Assembly (NCBI GenBank): GCA_035315125.1
Contig: DATFYI010000121.1
Location: 1-10,940, forward strand
Direction: 5' to 3'
DNA: 10,940 nt
Source of the DNA: DATFYI01 sp035315125
Lineage (GTDB): Bacteria > Chloroflexota > Anaerolineae > Anaerolineales > Anaerolineaceae
Shown here: positions 1 to 5,732 of the stretch, in pieces
How the letters are laid out: the number at the start of each line of letters is the position of its first letter
How positions within the stretch are numbered: the stretch's first letter is position 1
The notes under the pieces: model-generated
The model's database searches: none
Seen by the model: the letters and a program-made list of their open reading frames with translations, nothing else
Told to the model about the DNA's origin: nothing
Made by a program: the position numbers and the translations under genes

Positions 1-116
1 CCAACCAAAGGCTGCGTTTCTAGAACCCTAAGGGCATCTTCGCTACTTAATGCGTGCCAACTGACCGAGAATTCTTCAGGCAAACTTTCTGAGATGTTAC
101 TGGGTGATTGCGTCAT
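1..116 (-). CDS. Probable cation-transporting P-type ATPase, N-terminal fragment (3' part outside window)
   Basis: Only the first 38 residues are visible. They begin MTQSPSNISESLPEEF and continue with WHALSSEDALRVLETQPLVG. This resembles the cation ATPase N-terminal domain of P-type ATPases (Ca2+/Mg2+/K+-type pumps), which commonly starts with a W-H-x-L-S-x-E-x-x-x-x-L-x-T pattern before 'GL(S/T)'. The ATG at 114-116 is the likely start because an in-frame TAA lies 18 nt upstream with no other usual start codon between. A GGGGA stretch sits only about 2 nt before the ATG, so the ribosome binding site is poorly spaced. It lies 93 nt downstream of glgC on the same strand and might be co-transcribed. 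None of the catalytic motifs (DKTGT, TGES) is inside the window, so the call rests on the N-terminal pattern alone. Confidence 0.55.
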   Translation of the reverse strand, partial: MTQSPSNISESLPEEFSVSWHALSSEDALRVLETQPLV

Positions 117-209
117 CTTCCCCGAACAATCAATTTACTTAACATTCTAGACAACTTTCCAGATGCATGGCTGGATGGCAGAGTTAATACACTGGCCTAT
201 TTTGTTTTT

Positions 210-1481
210 TTAGCGTAACAAATCTGGACCAATATAGGTGCCATTTTGCAATGTAGCATCTTTTGGAATGACAACAATGCCATCCCGCACAACCCAATTG
301 TCTCCATCCATATCGGTGCCGCGCGGGAATGGGCAGATTGTCACGTCTCTTCCAATCCGAGCGTTCTTGTCAATGATGGCCCCTTCGATCTGACAATTAC
401 TGCCAATGCCAATCGTTATATATTCAGTACAATCATCCTGGTGCGGCTGGTCGTAATAATCTGCACCGATCAGAATGGTATCTACCAAACGCACGCCGCT
501 GCGGATCTGGCTGCGCAGTCCTACCACTGAGTGGCGGATTTCTGCATTCTTGATGCAAGAACCCTCTGCCAGGAGCACATCATTCAGAACGCTATTTTCA
601 ATCGTCGAACCGGGCAATGGACGTGAATGAGTATAAATTGGCCGCTCTGCATCAAAAAAATTAAATGGGGGCTGGGGATTAGTTAAAGCCAGGTTTGTTT
701 CATAATATGAACGAATGGTCCCGATATCTTCCCAATAACCACCGAAATCGTAACCGTACACGGCTGAATGCCCAATGGCTTGCGGAATAATCTGACCGCC
801 AAAATCTTCAAAAGTAGTGTGCTCCAGCAATTCAACCAGGGTATCAACGTTAAATAAGTAAATACCCATGGAGCCCAAATAGGGTTTTTCTGGATCATCC
901 TGGCTCACAAGCCCGGCCAAAATTTCGGGGTCTTTCGGCTTTTCAGCAAAGTTGGTAATCTGCATATCCTTAGCACGTTTCAAGATTCCGAACCGGCCGG
1001 CATCGTTTTTGTTCACCGGCTGCACAGCCACGGTAATATCTGCGTTTGCATCCCAATGGAATTTAGCCATCGCCGCATAATCCATCCGATAAAGATGATC
1101 GCCGGCTAACACAAATACGTACTTGGAATGGGCCGACTTAATTTCAAACAATTGCTTTCTAACAGCATCAGCCGTCCCCTGATACCAATCTGCATTCAGC
1201 ATAGTTTGTTCAGCCGCCCAAACTTGAACCCATCCCAAATGAAAGGCGTCAAAGTTATATGTGCGTGCAATATGGCGATGCAACGAGATCGAATTAAATT
1301 GGGTCAGCACCGCTATGCGGATAATTCCCGAATTAATACAATTACTGATAGGGATATCGATCAGACGGTATTTGCCTGCAATCGGGACCGCTGGTTTTGA
1401 ACGCATTTTCGTTAGTGGATAAAGTCGAGTTCCACGACCCCCACCCAAAATAACCGCCATTGCCTCATCAATTGCTGGCAT
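210..1481 (-). CDS. glgC: Glucose-1-phosphate adenylyltransferase (ADP-glucose pyrophosphorylase)
   Basis: This enzyme makes ADP-glucose and pyrophosphate from ATP and glucose-1-phosphate, the committed step of bacterial glycogen synthesis in the cytoplasm. The 423-residue protein has the usual length. Visible motifs are the nucleotide-binding loop ILGGGRGTRLYPLT (residues 11-24), KPAVPIAGKYRLIDIPISN (29-47), GTADAVRKQ (102-110), the metal/catalytic GDHLYRMDY (127-135, Asp128), FAEKPK (178-183, Lys181 equivalent to the glucose-1-phosphate-binding lysine) and GYWEDIGT (248-255). The C-terminal ~130 residues form the left-handed beta-helix type repeat region of the family. The ATG start is supported by a GAGAGGTGG Shine-Dalgarno just upstream (minus strand). 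The overall style is closer to the cyanobacterial/plant form than to the enterobacterial one. The stop is TAA. No other glg genes are in the window. Function is clear from the motifs; allosteric behaviour cannot be read. Confidence 0.96.
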   Translation of the reverse strand: MPAIDEAMAVILGGGRGTRLYPLTKMRSKPAVPIAGKYRLIDIPISNCINSGIIRIAVLTQFNSISLHRHIARTYNFDAFHLGWVQVWAAEQTMLNADWYQGTADAVRKQLFEIKSAHSKYVFVLAGDHLYRMDYAAMAKFHWDANADITVAVQPVNKNDAGRFGILKRAKDMQITNFAEKPKDPEILAGLVSQDDPEKPYLGSMGIYLFNVDTLVELLEHTTFEDFGGQIIPQAIGHSAVYGYDFGGYWEDIGTIRSYYETNLALTNPQPPFNFFDAERPIYTHSRPLPGSTIENSVLNDVLLAEGSCIKNAEIRHSVVGLRSQIRSGVRLVDTILIGADYYDQPHQDDCTEYITIGIGSNCQIEGAIIDKNARIGRDVTICPFPRGTDMDGDNWVVRDGIVVIPKDATLQNGTYIGPDLLR

Positions 1482-1710
1482 ATTACCACCTCTCAGGATT
1501 GGTTTTTTTATGAACGAAGTTCTTATCTCATCAAGTTACTTCCAATAAACGGCATCAAATGCTTGAAATTAGATGATAAATAAGGTATAAATTACTATAT
1601 TTTAATATTGTATCACTGATTTTACTGTAAACCTAACCTTTAATAATAATCTCTTAAATTATAGGCTAAGATGTCATTGGAATGCAACAGTTTCTAATAA
1701 ATACTAATAA

Positions 1711-1740
1711 TTCAAAAACCTTAACCAAATGAAGTAAAAT
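1711..1740 (+). promoter_or_regulatory. Possible sigma70-type promoter for the peroxiredoxin-alr pair
   Basis: TTCAAA at 1711-1716 and TAAAAT at 1735-1740 are separated by 18 nt and end 24 nt before the peroxiredoxin ATG. Both boxes are imperfect and the 283-nt glgC/prx spacer (1482-1764) is so AT-rich that such matches arise by chance. I saw no confident promoter for glgC and no riboswitch-like structure in this divergent spacer. Confidence 0.3.
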
Positions 1741-1764
1741 AGATCATGATATGGAGGGCAACCT

Positions 1765-2520
1765 ATGAAACTAAAAGTTGGACAGCCTGCGCCCGATTTT
1801 CGCCTTGATAGTCACCTTGGAAAAAGCGTCACACTCAGTGATCTACGCGGCAAGAATGTAATCCTGGCATTTTTCCCTCAGGCCTGGACACCGGTCTGAA
1901 CGAATCAAATCCCGTCTTACGAGGCCGCCAGGACCAAGTTTGCGGGATTGGATACCCAGGTTCTGGGTATAAGTATCGATCATATTCCCTGTTTGAAAGC
2001 CTGGGCTGAAAGCCTGGGTGGTGTCAATTATCCTTTGTTAAGCGATTTTTGGCCGCATGGGGCCGAGGCTGAAAAATATGGGGTGCTACGCTCAGAAGGC
2101 TATTCTGAGCGAGCTATTTTCGTTATCGATAAGGCTGGGATAATCCGTTACATTGATATTCACGACATCGATGAGCAGCCGGATAATGAGGAGCTGATTC
2201 GAGTCATTCGGCAGATTGACCCAGAAGTAGCTCATCGCCAGATCGAATCTGCTCCACCGCAAAAATTGGAGTTGCCGCATGGCGGCATCATTATGTACTG
2301 CACCCATTGGTGTTCAGACTGTAAGACCGCCCGACTCTGGCTAAAACAACACAATTTGGAATACACCGAAGTGGATGTGAATGGCACACCCGGAGCAGCC
2401 GAGCAGGTTAGAAAATGGGCTAACGGCAACCTGGTGACGCCGGTTTTTGATATCGATGGAATAATTATTGTAGATTTTGACGAACCAAAGCTACTGAAAA
2501 CCCTGAAAGATCGCATGTAA
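1765..2520 (+). CDS. Selenocysteine-containing peroxiredoxin-glutaredoxin fusion protein (UGA at codon 45 read as Sec)
   Basis: This is a predicted cytoplasmic thiol/selenol peroxidase of 251 residues. The start ATG has a good GGAGGG site 6 nt upstream. Residues 1-44 give a classical AhpC/BCP-type N-terminus (KVGQPAPDFRL, then VILAFFPQAWTPV). Codon 45 (1897-1899) is TGA, precisely where the P-x-x-x-T-x-x-C motif puts the peroxidatic cysteine. The frame continues without a break through TNQIPSYEAA, ISIDHIPCLKAWAESLGG, YPLLSDFWPHG and ERAIFVIDKAGIIRYIDIHD. Pro38, Thr42, Sec45 and Arg116 would form the Prx active site; Cys76 is the only cysteine in the Prx domain. From about residue 170 a glutaredoxin/NrdH-like domain follows with C183-S-D-C186 and the cis-proline motif T225-P226. 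Sec insertion is inferred from the TGA position and the hairpin at 1906-1950. The alternative is a nonsense mutation, which the intact downstream half argues against. alr follows after 13 nt. Confidence 0.85.
1906..1950 (+). promoter_or_regulatory. Candidate bacterial SECIS element just downstream of the in-frame UGA
   Basis: The RNA can fold into a long imperfect hairpin inside the coding sequence. The lower stem is 7 perfect pairs, AAUCCCG (1908-1914) with CGGGAUU (1943-1949). The middle stem is CUU (1916-1918) with AAG (1936-1938). The upper stem is GGCC (1923-1926) with GG-A-CC (1931-1935, A1933 bulged). The apical loop is GCCA (1927-1930), with G as its first base and 27 nt between the UGA and the loop. 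Known bacterial SECIS elements lie a few tens of nt after the UGA and have a G among the first loop bases, so the geometry fits. The fold was done by eye; no energy was computed. Confidence 0.65.
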
Positions 2521-2533
2521 AAAGGATTGGGTC

Positions 2534-3691
2534 ATGCTTGCAGGCACACTGAGCCGGATCGAAGTTGACCTTGATGCAATTTCATTTAATGTCCAGGCGT
2601 ACAAGCAGCATATCGGCCCACAAGTAGAGATCTATGCGGTTGTCAAAGGCAATGCATACGGCCACGGGAGCGTGCCGGTTTCGCAAGCTGCATTGGCAGC
2701 TGGGGCTACCCGTCTGGCAGTGCATCGCCTGGCTGAAGGCATTGAATTACGTAAAGCCGGGATCTCCACGCCAATCCTGTTAATGGGCTACACACCGCTG
2801 GATGGCGTTGATTTAATCATCCAATGGCATTTAACTCCCAGCCTGATCACCATTGAATTTGCACGCGCACTATCTGCCCGGGCCAGTTCAATGGGAATCA
2901 CCGTCCCTGTGCATATCAAGGTCGATACCGGCATGAGCCGCTTTGGCTTGCTGCCAGAAGAGGTTTTGGATTTCTTACGGGAGTTGGGTGATTTGCCGGG
3001 AATATACCCGGAAGGATTGTTCACTCATTTTGCTACGGCCGATTGGGTAGATACGAGTTTTGTACAACAGCAGTTAGCTATTTTCAACGACGTTTTAAGC
3101 GCCGCCAAACGCAATGGCTTTGATTTACCGGTTTGCCATGCCGCAAACAGCTCGGCAGCAATGCGTCTACCGGAGACCCATTTCAATGCTATTCGACTTG
3201 GCATCGCTATGTATGGGCTTGACCCTTCGGATCAATGGCTGCCGGGTTTCGAAATTCGCCCTGCCATGACACTAAAAAGTGAAATATGCAGGGTACGCGA
3301 CCTACCGCCAGGGACTGGGGTCAGCTACGGGCGAACTTTTATTACACAAAGTAAAACCCGCGCTGCTTTGGTGCCGGTTGGCTATGGCGATGGCTATCAC
3401 CGTTCGCTATCAAACCGGGGCAGCGTTTTAATCCACGGGCAGCGGGCGCCGATTCTGGGGCGGATCTGCATGGACCAGTTTGTAGTGGATATCAGTGCGA
3501 TTCCAGATGTGCAACAAGAGGATGAAGTAGTATTGATCGGCAAGCAAGGAAATGATCAGATCCGAGCAGAAGAAGTGGCCCGTCTGGCCGGCACGATCAA
3601 TTATGAAGTAACTACTGCTTTGCTGCCGCGCATCCCCCGGCTTTATTATCGAGCAGGCCAACCGGTTTATGTGAACAATTCAAAGGATTAA
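2534..3691 (+). CDS. alr: Alanine racemase
   Basis: This is a PLP-dependent enzyme that interconverts L- and D-alanine and supplies D-Ala for peptidoglycan. The 385-residue length is typical. The N-terminal TIM-barrel carries the PLP lysine Lys38 in VVKGNAYGHG, followed by HIKVDTGMSRFGL (127-139), GLFTHFATAD (161-170), HAANSSA (202-208) and RLGIAMYGLDP (221-231). The C-terminal beta domain contains the second catalytic base Tyr265 in GVSYGRTF, plus PVGYGDGY (281-288) and GRICMDQFVVD (309-319). The start ATG has an AAGGA site 7 nt upstream. The gene begins 13 nt after the selenoprotein stop on the same strand, so the two are probably one transcript. It converges on the minus-strand gene ending at 3751; the 59-nt gap between them shows no clear intrinsic terminator. 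Confidence 0.96.
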   Translation: MLAGTLSRIEVDLDAISFNVQAYKQHIGPQVEIYAVVKGNAYGHGSVPVSQAALAAGATRLAVHRLAEGIELRKAGISTPILLMGYTPLDGVDLIIQWHLTPSLITIEFARALSARASSMGITVPVHIKVDTGMSRFGLLPEEVLDFLRELGDLPGIYPEGLFTHFATADWVDTSFVQQQLAIFNDVLSAAKRNGFDLPVCHAANSSAAMRLPETHFNAIRLGIAMYGLDPSDQWLPGFEIRPAMTLKSEICRVRDLPPGTGVSYGRTFITQSKTRAALVPVGYGDGYHRSLSNRGSVLIHGQRAPILGRICMDQFVVDISAIPDVQQEDEVVLIGKQGNDQIRAEEVARLAGTINYEVTTALLPRIPRLYYRAGQPVYVNNSKD

Positions 3692-3750
3692 ACCCTTTTT
3701 CGGTGAAATAAAAGCTTTAAAAAAGATATTTTGCCCGGCTTATAAATAAC

Positions 3751-4893
3751 CTACTCACTTTCGCGTCGTGCAATTACCTTTACTGCACCATGGATGGGCT
3801 TGTCTGAGACCAGGATCAAATATCCACCCCCGCCTGCGCCCGATAACTTCCATCCCAGGGCTTGATGGCGGTATTCGTCAATCAAGGCTGCCACGCGTTC
3901 ATTCATCATGTGCGGAAACATGGCTACCTGGGCGTCAAATCCGGCACGCAGGGTGTGCCCGAACTTCTGTATATCCTGGTTGAGAATCGCATCCCAATGT
4001 CCCTCGGCTGCATCTGCCAGAGCTTTAGCATGTTGGCGGTCAAATACCGTATCCGCCAGAACATCAAAATCCGGGTAACGGGGCCCAAGCGGAATAAGAT
4101 AAAGCGCATTTTCTACAAAACGAAGCAGGGATTCGTCAAGACGATGCTCGATACGCGCAGGCCAATAATTTCCATCGTAATAAGCGCAAGCTAATCCGGG
4201 AAATACTAAACCAATTGAGTCTTGTGAACCTGAAATAATTTTGGTACCTGGCGGGTTATCGTAACAGAATAAAATTTTTGCCAGTTTTTCGCAGTTACCA
4301 GGTGGAATTTTAACCCCCCACAACTCCCGTGCGTGCCGGCGGGTGCTTGAAGCCATACCGCTGCGCTCATTGAAATCAAGCGTTGGCTCAAGGGAAATGG
4401 TTACTACCGGTCCGGGATAATGTTTTGATACATAAGGCTGATCAAGCCAGCCTCCAGCCAAATCGATGCGGTACGGCAAATAATCGCGTTCACGCAGGCT
4501 GGTTGTCGAGCGAGCTTCAAGACCTTCATAAGGTTTTCGATCTAAAATAATATATTCAATTCCTAGTTCTTGACACAGCGTACGTTTTTCAGGGATGTTC
4601 CCATCGGCATTCACCACAAAATAATCCGGGCGCATAGCACGAAGGTCTTCTTCAAAATCCAGAATCCCGTTTCCATGTGATATAAAAGCATCTTTTACCC
4701 TGGAGACAGCCTTAACCATAAAGAGCCGTTCCTGCTCGTTGTTGACAGTTTCGCGTCCCTTTAGAGTGTAGATTGTTTTGTCAGATCCAATGGCGACATA
4801 CAAATCACCGAATTGAGAAGCTTCGCGAAAAAACTCCACATGCCCGCTGTGTAGCATATCGAAACATCCGCTAACAAAAACTTTCTTGGTCAA
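3751..4893 (-). CDS. Nucleotidyltransferase-GHMP sugar kinase fusion (sugar-activation type, substrate unknown)
   Basis: The protein has 380 residues from a TTG start. Residues 1-135 are a cytidylyltransferase-like (RfaE/HldE C-terminal, TagD-like) domain: KKVFVSGCFDMLHSGHVEFF with HxGH at 15-18, a GRETVNNEQERL segment (46-57) and STTSLR (129-134) in the place of the usual ISSTxIR motif. Residues 140-380 look like a GHMP kinase: DLAGGWLDQP (144-153), an unusual SGMASST (178-184) where GHMP motif 2 normally is, and LSGAGGGGYLIL (350-361) as motif 3. Phosphorylation plus nucleotidyl transfer on one chain would suit conversion of a free sugar or sugar-phosphate to an NDP-sugar, as in heptose or fucose pathways; the actual substrate and nucleotide are not readable. 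No sugar-pathway neighbours are present. The stop is TAG, and the gene converges on alr. Confidence 0.8.
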   Translation of the reverse strand: MTKKVFVSGCFDMLHSGHVEFFREASQFGDLYVAIGSDKTIYTLKGRETVNNEQERLFMVKAVSRVKDAFISHGNGILDFEEDLRAMRPDYFVVNADGNIPEKRTLCQELGIEYIILDRKPYEGLEARSTTSLRERDYLPYRIDLAGGWLDQPYVSKHYPGPVVTISLEPTLDFNERSGMASSTRRHARELWGVKIPPGNCEKLAKILFCYDNPPGTKIISGSQDSIGLVFPGLACAYYDGNYWPARIEHRLDESLLRFVENALYLIPLGPRYPDFDVLADTVFDRQHAKALADAAEGHWDAILNQDIQKFGHTLRAGFDAQVAMFPHMMNERVAALIDEYRHQALGWKLSGAGGGGYLILVSDKPIHGAVKVIARRESE

Positions 4894-4901
4894 TGCTCCT
4901 G

Positions 4902-4906
4902 CCTCC
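4902..4906 (-). promoter_or_regulatory. Ribosome binding site deciding a TTG start
   Basis: On the minus strand GGAGG lies 8 nt before a TTG (4893-4891). A longer reading frame exists upstream (to 4944), but starting there would add 17 residues of unrelated sequence ahead of the typical 'KKVFVSGCFD' N-terminus and would bury this Shine-Dalgarno inside the gene. The TTG is therefore preferred. Confidence 0.75.
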
Positions 4907-5319
4907 ACGATCATTTTTGTTTCATTCAGTTGCCGAAAAACCAATCATTGGGAGCCGGCTGTATTTCCATTACTTTTCAAAATATCTTCAACTATCAATT
5001 ATAGTGAGTTTCTACCAAAGGATATATTATCCACGTTATTTCATATTACGACATTAGGTGACCGAAAATTATTTGACCGTTTTTTTATCTCCCCGGCTGT
5101 TCTGAATGACTGATATAAAAACTCGTTCCCTCAGTCAAAACGAATTGAATTTTTATTCTCTTAAACTGCGAACTTTTTGGAAACGAAAATCGTCTACAGT
5201 ATATTGTGATGCAAAAACAATTCCAATTAAACATCTAATGGCATTTATTTTCGATCGTGATATATTAACTTTTCCAGATTACCTTACAACTTTGCCTCTA
5301 CACAACTTTCATGCAACGC

Positions 5320-5349
5320 TTTACACATTTGCAAGCACCGTGTTATACT
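5320..5349 (+). promoter_or_regulatory. Candidate sigma70 promoter for the large peptidase gene
   Basis: TTTACA (5320-5325) and TATACT (5344-5349) with an 18-nt spacer are both close to consensus. Transcription would start near 5356, giving a leader of about 375 nt before the peptidase ATG at 5733. A closer promoter cannot be excluded. Confidence 0.5.
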
Positions 5350-5429
5350 GCCAAAGATTGTGTAAAAATAGGGGGGAGCTTTTCTAGTAAAACTGAGAGG
5401 TTTCGAGCTAAGCGGCAGGTCATTATCCA

Positions 5430-5446
5430 TGAATTCTAATCATTTT
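5430..5446 (+). repeat. Imperfect direct repeat, copy 1
   Basis: TGAATTCTAATCATTTT matches copy 2 at 5655-5671 in 15 of 17 positions. The similarity extends a little further: both copies have a CA(T/C)TATC stretch just upstream and a GCC soon after. The function is unknown; it could be a duplicated operator or leader element. Confidence 0.5.
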
Positions 5447-5654
5447 CTCTGCCAAACTTACTCGGGGCGGAATATTGGTGCATGAGAATAAAATCAACAG
5501 GAAATCAGGCAAGTCACAGGATACCCAATTATTGAACTAACTCCTGGCAAAAATACCTTCTGAACGTCCTGGCCATTGGCGACGATGCGATAAGTGCACT
5601 GTCTGTTACGGAATGAAAATTGTATACATTATTGTGACAAAAACCACTATCGCG

Positions 5655-5671
5655 TGAATTCTGATTATTTT
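5655..5671 (+). repeat. Imperfect direct repeat, copy 2
   Basis: TGAATTCTGATTATTTT is the second copy of the element at 5430-5446, offset by 225 nt, and ends 61 nt before the peptidase start codon. Confidence 0.5.
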
Positions 5672-5732
5672 GCCGGTAATGTTACATATATTTTCACAAG
5701 CCATTGCAACAATCTGAATACGGAGATAAACC

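Larger units (their letters stand above)
4894..5732. other. 839-nt AT-rich intergenic region
   Basis: This spacer separates two divergent genes. I see no convincing gene: the plus-strand frames at 4886-5113 and 5106-5387 have no ribosome binding site, no recognisable motifs, and overlap probable promoter sequence. A minus-strand TATAAT at 5003-4998 could be a -10 box for the nucleotidyltransferase-kinase gene, but no good -35 partner is present. The right part holds a better plus-strand promoter and a duplicated element, listed separately. No tRNA, CRISPR or insertion sequence is visible. Confidence 0.7.

Noticed and set aside
1897..1899. Genome-wide reassignment of UGA (for example to Trp or Gly)
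   Set aside because: No other recognised gene in the window has an internal TGA, including one of 1543 codons, and their Trp codons are TGG.
1765..2520. Peroxiredoxin as a pseudogene, or as a shorter gene starting at 1948
   Set aside because: The TGA hits only the catalytic Cys position, the ribosome binding site and N-terminal Prx motifs lie before it, the rest of the frame is intact, and a TTG start at 1948 would remove the active site.
3692..3750. Bidirectional terminator between the convergent alr and nucleotidyltransferase-kinase genes
   Set aside because: Only a short AAAGCTTT palindrome and A/T runs are seen; there is no GC-rich stem followed by a T-tract.
4894..4944. Longer N-terminus for the nucleotidyltransferase-kinase gene
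   Set aside because: It has no upstream Shine-Dalgarno and adds residues not typical of the family; GGAGG placed 8 nt before the TTG at 4893 favours the shorter form.
5106..5387. 93-codon plus-strand frame in the AT-rich spacer
   Set aside because: No ribosome binding site or recognisable motif, and its end overlaps the probable protease promoter.
5350..5430. Riboswitch in the protease leader (GGGGGGAGC and GAGGTTTCGAGC stretches)
   Set aside because: I could not match the conserved core of any known riboswitch class, and the possible pairings are short.
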